Shown here piece after piece: positions 10,813 through 20,838 of a DNA stretch of 64,000 nucleotides (positions within the stretch are counted from its first letter, which is position 1; each line of letters starts with the position of its first letter). The notes beneath the pieces were generated by a model that was not told the DNA's origin, did no database searches, and saw only the letters and a list, made by a program, of their open reading frames with translations. The stretch covers positions 87,278,001 through 87,342,000 of the forward strand of contig NC_134108.1 in assembly GCF_040939455.1 (NCBI RefSeq), given 5' to 3'. The translations under genes were made by a program, and so were the position numbers. This DNA comes from Microcebus murinus (taxonomy: Eukaryota; Chordata; Mammalia; Primates; Cheirogaleidae).

Positions 10813-10860
10813 CATTATATCTCTTTTTAAATCAGTGATTATTTAAAAAGAGATATAATG
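10813..10860. repeat. Perfect 20-bp inverted repeat with 8-nt loop
   Basis: The left arm CATTATATCTCTTTTTAAAT (10813-10832) and right arm ATTTAAAAAGAGATATAATG (10841-10860) are exact reverse complements separated by CAGTGATT. The 48-nt unit would fold into a mismatch-free hairpin as DNA or RNA. I do not recognise it as a known MITE. A template-switch event or a miRNA-like hairpin are alternatives; no expression evidence is available from sequence. Confidence 0.95.
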
Positions 10861-11149
10861 AATTTTTCGGTATACTTAAGTATAGACAGTAAGTATATAA
10901 TGCATAGGTATAGTTTTAAGAAGAATTAGTCATTGAAACTTCATGAATTATATTATTTAGATTTTCTGTATTTTTAAAATTTCTGTTGTATTTGAAAATA
11001 TTCTGAAAAGTGTAGGCAATTTTTTGTGTGTTTCTAAGAGTTCCTATTTTATATGTTTTGCTATGTAAAATTTCTGATTTCATGCTTTTGTTTGTATCTG
11101 TCATCAGTTTAAAATAATTGTTTTTTTCTTACAATGTTTGTGTTTTTGT

Positions 11150-11485
11150 TTTTGATCTTTTGATATTATTATCACTATCCTACCTTCTTTTAGATTGAAT
11201 TTGTTCAATTCTTTATTTTTTAATTTTTATTGGTGATTGTAAGTGTCCCTCATATAAATAATTTATATCTGATAATTAGAGCAATTTAGCCCATTCTTAT
11301 TCATCAACATAACCAAAAGTTTTAGATTATTTATTCTAGCTATCAAGTTTTGTAATTTGTGTATGCTTACTTCTCAGCCTATCTTTATGATTTATGGTAT
11401 TTAAAACATTAATCAAGTTGTTTATGATCCCTTTTTGTTGTTCTTTTGGCATTGATTTATATTTTTATTTTAATAGTCTTTACCT
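11150..11485 (-). mobile_element. Possible old L1 antisense fragment
   Basis: T-rich sequence with diverged similarity to antisense old L1 ('gagcaatttagcccattct', 'ttattctagctatcaagttt'). The match is suggestive only. Confidence 0.35.
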
Positions 11486-11647
11486 TAATAAAAATAGGAC
11501 ATTAAAAAATTGAACCTATGCATCATTAAGATTAAAAATGAAATAATGTATAGATATTAAAATAATATCTCAATCACATAATTTTCTAATCATCTTGCAT
11601 TGTCCTCCTCTACTTCCCAAACTTTGTTGACACAATATGAAATTTTA

Positions 11648-12012
11648 GTGGGGTGTGGTGGCTCACACCTGTAATCCTAGCACTCTGGGAGGCCGAGGTG
11701 GGCGGATTGCTAGAGGTCAGGAGTTCAAAACCAGCCTGACCAAGAGCGAGACCCCGTCTCTACTATAAATAGAAATAAATTAATTGGCCAACTAATATAT
11801 ATAGAAAAAATTAGCGGGTCATGGTGGTGCATGCCTGTAGTCCCAGCTACTCGGGAGGCTGAGGCAGGAGGATTGCTTTAGCCCAGGAGTTTGAGGTTGC
11901 TGTGAGCTAGGCTGACACCACGGCACTCACTCTAGCCTGGGCAACAAAGCGAGACTCTGTCTCAAAAAATAAATAAATGAATGAATAAATACAAAAATAA
12001 ATAATTTGATGA
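11648..12012 (+). mobile_element. Dimeric Alu (strepsirrhine type), target duplications 11632-11647 / 12013-12028
   Basis: A full-length Alu with the same linker variant as the 9.06 kb copy ('ctataaatagaaataaatta', 'attggccaactaatatatat'). Its tail degenerates into (AAATAAATGAATG)-like repeats. It is flanked by a perfect 16-bp direct repeat, ACAATATGAAATTTTA. The left arm starts 'gtggggtgtggtggctcac', so the first few Alu bases have drifted. Confidence 0.96.
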
Positions 12013-12123
12013 ACAATATGAAATTTTAAAGCCAGATTGTTACTATTATTTTCTACATGATTAATTTTTAATTCTGTTTTCACATCGACATTAACAAGTA
12101 CGTAGATTTAACTTTGAAATAAG

Positions 12124-12478
12124 TGTAATAGATGGAACGTGTGTGTCCCCCCTCAATTTCATATATTGAAATCCTTATCCCCAATTTGATAGTATTAAGA
12201 GGTGGAGCCTTTGGGATGTAATTAGGTAATGAGACTGGAGACCTTATGGATAGGATTAGTGCCTTCATAAGAAGAGACAGAAGAGTTTGCTTCTGCTCAC
12301 TCCCTGCTCTCTGCCATGTTAGGATAAAACATGGAAACACCCTTCACCAGACAATGGATCTGCTGACACCTTGATCTTGGACTTCTCAGCCTTCAAAACT
12401 GTGAGAAATAAATGTTTGTTGGTTAAGCCACCTAGTCTATGGTATTTTTGATACAGTAGCACAAACTGACTTAAGATA
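12124..12478 (+). mobile_element. Solo MLT1-type (MaLR) LTR with 5-bp target duplication
   Basis: Recognisable MLT1A-like LTR blocks run in order: 'gtgtgtgtcccccctcaatt', 'agaggtggagcctttgggat', 'aggattagtgccttcataag', 'ctgacaccttgatcttggac' and 'ctgtgagaaataaatgtttg'. It is flanked by ATAAG on both sides (12119-12123 and 12479-12483), the 5-bp duplication expected for this class. No internal retroviral-like sequence is attached, so it is a solo LTR left by recombination. The aataaa-like polyadenylation block is kept but no function is implied. Confidence 0.9.
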
Positions 12479-12544
12479 ATAAGTAATTTGTTGATCACGA
12501 TTTTCAGAAAAGTTATACTGTTGATATTTTTAGTAAATACTTAT

Positions 12545-13000
12545 TTAAATTTTAAAGAGTTTATTTGAACAAACATTGATTCATGAATCAGACAGTTCCA
12601 GACTACAAGTGGTTTGGGGCTTCACTGAAAGGGGTCACGGGTAAGGCTTTTATAGGGTGAGTATGGAAATAAGACAAAAAAAAAATTGGTTGAAGTGGGG
12701 CCATAGCCCTATTTAGATCATTCCAGTGGAAAGTCCCTACTTAGAGGTTGGTTGGTGGCTTTGATTGGTTAAGCTTAAGTAGTAAGAAGTCCCTGCTTAA
12801 GGGTTATTGGGTTATTTAACAGTTTCTGATTGTCCTAGATTATGATCATTTACATGGAGTTGGGTTTTGTTTTGCTTATGTAGGAACCCAATGTACTGGA
12901 GCCACCTCAGTCTAATGGCCTCCCAATTAATTATTTTAACATTCTACATGTCAGCCAAGAGAAAGCTGCCAGCAACATATTTTAGATGAGAAGAAGTTTA
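12545..13000. repeat. Probable ancient interspersed repeat, family not assigned
   Basis: This 450-bp stretch is distinctly richer in GC than its flanks and reads like an old LTR-class repeat ('agtttatttgaacaaacatt', 'gattcatgaatcagacagtt', 'aagtccctacttagaggttg'). I am fairly sure I have seen this family in mammalian genomes but cannot name it. The motif 'agtccctgctta' recurs in variant form at about 12731 and 12790. Confidence 0.45.
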
Positions 13001-13324
13001 GATTACCATCAGGTAGCCCTGTATAAATGGAAATGGCAGTTCAGGATGTTAGAGGCCTGTTAACATACTCTAATCCTGGATAAGCAAGGGTGTAGAAATG
13101 CTAGCCAAGGTGAGTGTAACTCTGGACCCCCGACCTCATGTAAGAGGTATAGACCTCTCACACACCCTAATTCCAATTCCTTTTAGGCCTCCCTCAATGT
13201 ATTTCTTGCCTTTATCTAAAAAAAATATGTTTTTATTAAGGTTATATATATTGCCATAATATACTAAAAAATTAAACTTTTTGCTTAAAAAAAAAAAATA
13301 TATATATATATGTATTTTTTCTTG

Positions 13325-13653
13325 GCCAGGCATGGTGGCTCACACCTGTAATCCTAGCATTCTGGGAGGCCAAGGCAGGAGGATTGCTTGAGCTCAGGAT
13401 TTCGAGACCAGCCTGAGCAAGAGCGAGACCCCGTCTCTACTATCAATAGAAAGAAATTAGCCAACAAACTAAGAAATAGGAAAAAATTAGCGGGGCATGG
13501 TGGTGGCTGCCTGTAGTCCCAGCTACGCAAGAGGCTGAGGCAGGAGGATCACTTGAGCTCAGGAGTTTGAGGTTGCTGTGAGCTAGGCTGACACCACAGC
13601 ACTCTGGACAGGGCAACAGAGTGAGACTCTGTCTCAAAAAAAAAGAAAAAAAA
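13325..13653 (+). mobile_element. Dimeric Alu (strepsirrhine type)
   Basis: A full-length Alu from 'ggccaggcatggtggctcac' to an A-rich tail near 13635-13653. The linker contains 'agccaacaaactaagaaata'. The right arm has 'gtgagctaggctgacacca' and a diverged 'ctctggacagggcaacagag'. Flanks are TATATA-rich on both sides ('atatgtattttttctt' and 'atatgtatatgttttta'), so the target duplication is only approximate. The minus-strand open frame at 13443-13637 is antisense Alu. Confidence 0.95.
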
Positions 13654-14607
13654 TATATGTATATGTTTTTATTTATTTCTTTATTTTTTTAATTTGGGAT
13701 ATTATGGGGATACATCTTTAAATATTAAAAAGTATTATTCTTCTAATTTTACATTTAAAAATCTTTGGCTGTGTATAGGTTTTTGCTTCCCAATATTGTT
13801 TCTTCAAAATTCTTCTATCATGGTTATTTATATTCTATTATTTTATCATATGGAAGAGAAGTCTGAAGCAAGAATTGCTTTCTTTTTCTTTTTTTTGAAT
13901 GTTTACATTCATCTTTCTTATTGGGTATTCATAAGAGCATCTCTTTATCTTTCAAATTCTGATTTTCTTCTAGAATCAATTTATTAATCTTGCTATGAGA
14001 AAATTAAATGTTCTGTGATAAGGTAGACACAGATTATTTGCTATTCCTTCCATTAAGCATTGTCTCATTATCTTTGAATCTATTCTTGCCTAGTCACTTA
14101 TTTGAATAATAGAATATGAAGAAGTGATGTATGAAAATTCTGAGGCTAGGTCATAAGAAACCTCGTTGTTTCCATCCAAGCCTCTTTTGAAGCTCCATGT
14201 GAGTAGGCCAAGCTGCCATACAGGAAGTCCAGCTGTCATCAGACCACCATGCTGTGAGGCAGCCAAGTTAGCCACGAGGAAAAGTCATGTGGAGAAAGAC
14301 AGAGTGGGCAACTCACTCTACCTATTCCAGTCAGCCTAGCCCAAGACCCAGACACCTGAATGAAAAAGCTATTTTGCTCCTGGCAGCCCCAACAGATTCA
14401 ATGTGAAAAAGAGAGAAACTCTTAAAACAGATTGAAGGTCTCATATGGGCCTAGTCAAGACTCTAAAACCACCTTTAACCATTCAAACTGCCATAACTGA
14501 GGACCCCATCATCATGGACTAAAATGACCCTGCCTGAATTCCAAACCCACAAAAAATAATGAATATGACAAAATGATTTTTGCTCTATACAATTAAGTTT
14601 TAAGGTG
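13654..14607. other. Unassigned sequence
   Basis: The first 60 bases ('tgggatattatggggataca') weakly resemble the antisense end of a lemur-type L1. The rest, including a moderately GC-rich stretch at 14150-14460, is unassigned. Confidence 0.45.
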
Positions 14608-14928
14608 GGCCAGGCATGCTGGCTCATGCCTGTGATCCCAGCACTGTGGGAGGCTGAGGCAGGAAGATCACTTGAGGTCAAGAACTCCAGACTAGCCTGA
14701 GCAAGAGCAAGACACTCATCTCTACTAAAAATAGAAAAATATTTAGCCAGGCATAATGGTGCGTGCCTGTAATCCCAGCTACTAAGTAGGCTGAGGCAGT
14801 AGGATTGCTTGAGCCTAGGAGTTTGAGGTTGCTGTGAGCTAGGCTGACACCATGGCACTCTAGCTTGGGCTAGCTTGGGCTAGCTTGGGCCACAGAGCTA
14901 GACTGTGTCTCACAAAAAAAGAAAAAAT
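14608..14928 (+). mobile_element. Dimeric Alu (strepsirrhine type), target duplications 14596-14607 / 14929-14940
   Basis: A full-length Alu from 'ggccaggcatgctggctcat', flanked by a perfect 12-bp direct repeat, AGTTTTAAGGTG. CpGs are mostly lost, so it is older than the 9 kb copy. The right arm contains a 10-bp tandem triplication (14861-14890). The minus-strand frame at 14475-14858 is antisense Alu. Confidence 0.96.
14861..14890. repeat. 10-bp tandem triplication inside Alu right arm
   Basis: TAGCTTGGGC is repeated three times without mismatch. It derives from the Alu block normally read as 'tagcctgggcaaca'. Confidence 0.97.
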
Positions 14929-14940
14929 AGTTTTAAGGTG

Positions 14941-16716
14941 CTTTGTTAATAACAATAGAAAATAAGAACAATTTCTAATATGAAAACTAAAGGTGTTTTC
15001 ATTTCCCCCCAAATTCACATGTACATCATTATTTCTTTGATAATTGCTTCTCTGACAATGATTTTTTTTTTTTTTTTTTTTTTTGGTAATGGTATCCTTT
15101 ACAGATTGGATGGCTTAAATTTGCTCTCTGTATCTATTTTTATGTTTATTTTGTATATCTTTTTAGGGTACCATATTATATATTTTTTTTCCCTGGGAGA
15201 ATGTCTGTTCTTGACTTTTAAATTAAGAATTTGACTTTTTGCCATATCCAACTGGCTGCTTATTACCTGCACTGAGGTAATTAGTTTAATAATTATGCCT
15301 TACATCCCCAACAACTTTTTTCCCCAAAATTGTTCGTTTTCTATGAAAGCATAATCATCATGTATTAATGCATTATACACTTAAGTTTCATAGAAAATAC
15401 TGTTGAAACTGTTTTATAATGCATTCTCCTTCTTTTAGGAACTTTGTTTCGCCAGTTGTCTGAATATTTATATTCATTCTTATGGAAGAAATTTGCTACA
15501 GGCTCTTTATTAAGCAAACTCATTCAATAAAATCTTTAAAATCCTATTTAGTCTTTTCTCCATTTCCTCCAGTAGAACTGAACTCTATAGAGACATTTTT
15601 TTCATTATAATGCAAAATAATGAGATTCTAGATTCTTTCTTTAAAAATTCAAGTTAGCATAACTAACAAAAGAACTCCAAAAAATAAATGAAGCAGATGT
15701 GTTCTCTCCTTGCAGATTTGGGTGAGAGATACCATTTTGCATGATAGATTTTATTTAAATAATCTCATATGGTGAGGTGTTAAAATGAGAACTTCCTCAA
15801 GAACATCAATTTTATTCTCCTGTGAGAAGTTGATATATATGTGAATATTCATAATTATTATTAACTTATTCTGTTACCTATTACCTATATGTGCCTATGA
15901 CAATACACTTTGAACAAAGGAATATATTTTTATAAGTCTCCCAAGACTTAGAATTTCTTGCTACAACTTGTGAAAGATGTTGAAAAGATTGATCCTTAGT
16001 TGGCTATGTTTTTTGACTTATTAACAGCATGGAAATCAACATCCCAAATTGCCAAACTGTTTAAATGCTGAGAAATTTTCTCTGTCAAATCAGAAGGAGG
16101 TTATTGGCAATTTCCTTCTCCCATAGACATAGTAAAAAAAAAAATAAAAGCCTGTTGAGTCCTTTAGATTTATTCTTTAACAAATAATTACAAAATTTGT
16201 GTTTCATTTAAGTTTCTCTATTGTGATCTAATGAAACTTTTTATATTTCATATGGGGTTTCCCCTAATTTCATACCTTTATTTAATAAAAAAAGAAGCTA
16301 TTTGTTGATAATTGAGGAGTACTCTACTAGAGATTGTAGATCTTAGTAAAATTTTGTATCTAGAAACAATCTCCCTTTCATGTCTATGACACATTAGAGC
16401 CATTCCTCAACTGGCCCACCTCCATAAGGACTAACCTTCGAGTTCTTGTTTTTCTCCATGGGCTATCCATGCAGGATACTAGCAGTGTATATGATCGCAA
16501 GCAGCTTACTCATGCACTGTCGACTGTAAATCCAGTTGGAAGTTAAGTAAACCTATCAACAACATTTATCCTGAATTAGGGGGTGCTAGTTGAATTCTGA
16601 AAGTTTGAAGAAAAGAAACTGAATTTTCCTTGTTCACTATCTCTTCATCTCTATCACATAATGAGTGACATATGAAAACTAGAGATGCCATATCCAAGTT
16701 TTGTCTCACCTTCCCC
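14941..16716. other. Unassigned AT-rich sequence
   Basis: No gene or clear repeat. It contains a 23-bp T run at 15062-15084 and an A run near 16135. Confidence 0.55.
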
Positions 16717-16790
16717 ATATATATATATATATATATTCACAGACACATGTGTATATGTGCATATATATATACATATATATGTATATGTAC
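16717..16790. repeat. AT/GT-rich microsatellite cluster
   Basis: (AT)10 at 16717-16736 is followed by imperfect TATATG/CATATA repeats to about 16790. Confidence 0.92.
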
Positions 16791-16792
16791 AT

Positions 16793-17032
16793 GTTGACCC
16801 TTGAACAACATGGCTTTGAAATGCACAGATCTACTTATGCATGATTTTTTTTCAACAAAACGAGATCTAAAATACAGTATTTGTGGGATGTGAAACCTAC
16901 ATACACAGAGGGCCAACTTTTTATATATGCCATTCAAATGGCAGACTGAGGGATTTGAGTGTTTGTAGATTTATGTATATGTGGATTTATGTATATCTGG
17001 AACCAATATTCCACATATACCAAGTGACAGTT
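16793..17032 (+). mobile_element. Tigger-like DNA transposon remnant (MER2/Tigger type)
   Basis: The sequence starts 'gttgacccttgaacaacatg', a terminal sequence of Tigger-group nonautonomous elements. It continues through 'gatctacttatgcatgattt', 'gtgggatgtgaaacctacat' and 'cagagggccaact', then ends 'ggaaccaatattcca' and 'ataccaagtgacagtta'. The order matches the remembered family. Flanking bases are TA-rich, so a TA target duplication cannot be judged. No transposase is encoded. Confidence 0.65.
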
Positions 17033-17035
17033 ATG

Positions 17036-17046
17036 TATATACATAT

Positions 17047-17087
<41 letters not shown>
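17036..17087. repeat. (CA)n microsatellite
   Basis: TATACATATACATACACATA grades into a pure CA run ending at about 17086, then GAGA-rich sequence. It falls at the position where the adjoining LTR family normally carries 'tatatatatacaca'. Confidence 0.95.
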
Positions 17088-17089
<2 letters not shown>

Positions 17090-17092
<3 letters not shown>

Positions 17093-17363
17093 AGGGGAGA
17101 GAGAGAGGGAGGGAATGAGAGAGAGATAAAAAGAGAGAAATTTATTAAAAGGAACTGGGATCACATGATTATGGAGCCTGAGGATCCCCAGATCTGTAGT
17201 TGGCAAGCTGGAGACTCAGGAGAAATGATAGTTTACTTCCATGTGAGTCAGAAGGTCTAGCAACCAGGGCAGCCAAAGGCCTCAGTTACAATCCAAAAGC
17301 TGCAGGCTCAAGACTCAAGACAAGTTGATGTTGTCAGTTTGGGTACAAAGGCAGAAAAAAAAC
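17090..17363 (-). mobile_element. LTR fragment (possibly MLT2/ERVL-like), 3' part
   Basis: The plus strand reads as the reverse complement of the 3' half of the LTR family also found at 47.34 kb: 'agagagaaatttattaaaag', 'cacatgattatggagcctga', 'agatctgtagttggcaagct'. A GAGA tract at 17098-17135 corresponds to the CTCTCT tract of that family. The family name is uncertain. Plus-strand frame 16883-17260 reads through the CA run (a His-Thr repeat) and is not a gene. Confidence 0.55.
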
Positions 17364-18120
17364 AACTGTAGGTAAACTTTTTAAAGGAGCAACTAGCTCA
17401 GAATTTTGTTTTTCCTCACTGAAAGCAGGGCATTGTATATCACCACACTCATTGGAGCCATAGCAGAGAGAAACTGGTTTTAGTATGCTACAGCAGCAGG
17501 TGACATTAAAGGTAAACTTTAAATACATGAATATAAAACTCTAGGTTTCTGAAATTTCTACACGTTTGCACTGACAGTAAAAATAGAAATTGCTGAAACT
17601 ATAAAAAAGAAATATCTGTACCAAATTAGTATTTGCATCCCAGATTCTAGCATTCAGAGTCACAAGCAAGACATTTGTTGTTCCAAGTATTATAACAACA
17701 AACACCAAAACCAATTGGCTTCTTATGCAGAATAAGACATTTTGAAAGGACATTAAGGCAAATTTCCCCCACTCCCCAAATAATCTAAACCATAAAATTT
17801 TGGAAAGTTAGTTTTGAGTGCATCTGTAGGGAATTCAGCAACAAAAAATATGTGCCTGGCTTTCTAGAAAATTGCTTTTAACATTACTGAGAGATTTTTA
17901 GCATTTATATATTTCTGTCTAAGTTTTAAATTCCTGGGAGAGGGAAAATGATTGGTTCATTTCATATTAATCAGGCATGGTTATGTTAAGAAAGAATTAT
18001 ACAGAACAGATATGGTCTCTGAAAATTATTTTTGGTGACAAAAAAAGATACTCATATTAGGCCTCCTATCCTATACTAGTTAAGCAATAGAACAAGAATT
18101 GAATAAGGCCTCTTTCCTCA
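17364..18120. other. Unassigned AT-rich sequence
   Basis: No gene or repeat family recognised. Confidence 0.55.
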
Positions 18121-20206
18121 GTGTTTCATAGCTCTCCCTATATAGAGGTCATTCACCTTTTTAGTTAAATATATTCCTAGGTATTTTATTTTCTTTGTTG
18201 CTATTGTGAAAGTTATTGCATCTTTGATTTGTTTCTCAGCTTGACTATTGTTGGTGTATATGAAAGCTAGTGTTTGTGTATATTGATTTTGTAACCTGAG
18301 GCTTTGCTGAATTTATTTATCAATTTCAGGAGTTTCTTGATTGAATCTGTGGGGTTTTCTAGGTAGTAGATCATATTGTCAGCAAAGAGTGATACTTTGA
18401 CCTCCTCCTTCCTCATTTGGATATGCTGGATTTCCTTCTCTTGTCTGATTGCTCTGGAAAGGACTTCCAGCACTATGTTGACTAGAAGTGGTGATAGTGG
18501 GCAACCTTGTGTGGTTTCAGTTCTCAGAGGGAATGGTTTAAACATTTTACCATTCAGTGTGAAGTTGGCTGTGGATTTGTCATATATGTTATTTTTTCAT
18601 TTTGAAGTATGTCTCATCTATGCCTATTTTGCAAGGCGTTCTTATCATAAAAGGGTACTGAATTTTGTTAAAATTCTGTGTCTATTGAGGGAATAATATT
18701 GTCTTTGTTTTTGTTTCTGTTTTTGTGATGGATTACATTTATAGATTTGTGTGTGTTGAACCATCCTTGCATCTCTGGAATGAAGCCCAATTCATTCATG
18801 ATGAATTACTTTTTTGATGTGCAGCTAAATTCAACTTGCTAAGATATTATTGAGAATTTTTGCATCTATATTCGCAAGGGATATTGGTCTGTAGTTTCCT
18901 TTTTTTTGTTGTGTCCTTTCCTGGCTTTGGTATCAAGGTGATATTGGCTTCATAGAGTGAATTGAGAAATATTCCTTTCTTCTCAATGTTATGGAATAAT
19001 TTCTGCATTATAGATACCAGATCTTCTTTGTAGATTTGATAAAACTTGGGTGTGAAACCATCTCATCCAGGACTTTTTTTTGATGTATGATTTTTTATTG
19101 CTGCTTCAATTTTGGTGCTTGATATTCATCTATTCCAGAGTTCTATTTCTTCCTGATTGAGCCTACAGAGTTGTGGGTTTCCAAGAATTTGTCCATTTCC
19201 TCCATGTTTCTAAGTTTATGAGCATAGAGATTTTTATAGTATCCAGAGATTATGTTTTGTATTTCTCTGATATCAGTTATGATTTCTCATTTTTCATTTC
19301 TGGGTGATCTGATTAGAGTACTTCATTTTCTTTTTCTGGTTAATCTAGCAAGAGGGCCTGTCAATTTTGCTTATCTTTTCAAAGAATCAACTTTTTGTTT
19401 TATTAATCTTCTTTAAAATTCTTTAGTTCTTGATTTAATTTATTCTGCTCTGTTCTGATCTTGGTTATTTCTTTTCTTCTGCTGAGTTTGGGATTTGTTT
19501 GCTCTTCCTTTTCCAATTCCTTGAGATAATTCATTAGATTGTTGATTTGTGATCTTTCTGTCTTTTGGATGTGGGCATTTAAGGCTAGGAGTTTTTCTCT
19601 CAGGAATACTTTTGCTGTATCCCGCAGAATTTGATAACTTGTGTCCCCATTATTATTTAGTTTGAAAAGTCTTTTGATTTTCATCTTTATCTCCTCCTTC
19701 ACCAAACAATAGGTTGTTTAATTTCCATGACTTTTGTAGAGATGAATGTTTCTGTTGGAATTGATTTGTAATTTTATTCTACTATGGCCTGAGAAGATAC
19801 ATGGTATAATTTCTATTTTTTTAAATTTTTTAAGATGTGTTTTGTAGCCTACAATATGATCAGTTTTAAAGAATGTTCCATGAGCTGATTAGAAGAATGT
19901 ATATTCAGTATTTTGAGGGTAGAATGTTCTGTAAATGTCTGTTAGGCCCCTTTGTTTTAGAATTCTGTTTAAGTCCATTGTTTCTTTGCATATTTTCTTT
20001 CTAGAGAATCTGTCCTCTTGTGTCCAAGGGATGTTGAAGTCCCCGACAATTATGGCACTGCTGTTTATCATTTTGTTTAGATTGAGTTGTATTTGCTTTA
20101 TGAATCTAGGCATCCTGTGTTAGGTACATAAATATTTAGGATTGTTAAGTCTTCATGTTGAATTGTTCCCTTCACCATTATATATTGGCCAAAATTCTTC
20201 TTATCA
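18121..20206 (-). mobile_element. L1 ORF2 copy, truncated at both ends, defective
   Basis: Read on the minus strand this is L1 ORF2 from the middle of the endonuclease domain to past the reverse-transcriptase core. Remnants are an endonuclease piece (frame 19889-20113, with IIVGDFNIPW), the linker/RT start (19403-19705, with KRRKEITKIR-like residues) and an RT piece (18267-18545, with [10 protein letters not shown] and FADN at 18375-18386). The catalytic FADD motif is FADN here, so the second aspartate is lost. The 5' end, ORF1, the C-terminal part and the 3' UTR are missing. Frameshifts and stops separate the pieces. Confidence 0.93.
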
Positions 20207-20679
20207 GCACATGGAACATTTTCCAGGATGGATTCATATGTTAAGACACAAAAAAATTTTGGACAAAATTTAAAAAAACAAAATCATATCAGGTATCTTT
20301 CAAGGAATAAAACTAGAAATCAATAACAAGTGGAATTTGGGAAACTGTACAAATACATGAAATTTGTACAAATATATTCCTGAGTGACAACTGGGTCAAG
20401 AAAAAACTTAAGAAAGAAAGAAAAAATATTATGAAACAAATGAAAATCAAAACACAACATATGATACCCATGAGATACAGAAAAAGGAGTGCTAAAAGGA
20501 AAGTTTATAGCAAAAAATGCCTGCATTAAAAAAAAATTAAAAAAAACAGAAAAAATCCAACTTTACAATCTAATTATGAACCTGAAGGATCTGGAAAAAC
20601 AAGAACAAACCAACACAAAATTAGTAGAAGAAAGGAAATAATCACAATCAGAGTAGAACTAAATAAAGTAGACACTATA

Positions 20680-20706
20680 AACACACACACACACACACAA
20701 ACACAC
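20680..20706. repeat. (CA)n microsatellite inside L1
   Basis: A CA run with one break, inserted into A-rich ORF2 sequence. Confidence 0.93.
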
Positions 20707-20783
20707 ATGCAAAGAATCAATAAAATGAAAAGTTGGTTTTTTGAAAAATAAACAAAATTAATAAATTGGTACCTAGACTAACC

Positions 20784-20838
20784 AGAGAGAGAGAGAAAGA
20801 GAGTGTGTGTGAGAGAGAGGGAGAGGAGAGAGAGAAGA
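20784..20838. repeat. (GA)n microsatellite inside L1
   Basis: GAGAGA with a GTGTGTGT interruption, expanded from the ORF2 stretch that normally reads close to 'aagaagaaaagagaagac'. Confidence 0.93.

Noticed and set aside
13205..13290. Possible lemur L1 3' end before the Alu at 13.3 kb
   Set aside because: Only 'aaggttatatatattgcc' matches; too short and the remaining blocks are absent or out of order.
13443..13637. Minus-strand frame with a plausible-looking peptide
   Set aside because: It is antisense Alu sequence; the same applies to 14475-14858 and to the tail of 49408-49737.
16883..17260. 125-codon plus-strand frame
   Set aside because: It spans a Tigger remnant, a CA microsatellite translated as His-Thr repeats, and an LTR fragment.
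18267..18545. Reverse-transcriptase-like frame as a possible gene or retron
   Set aside because: GCPLSPLL and FADN with flanking L1 blocks show it is a dead L1 ORF2 piece; other RT-like frames at 21032-21328 and 21510-21722 are the same.
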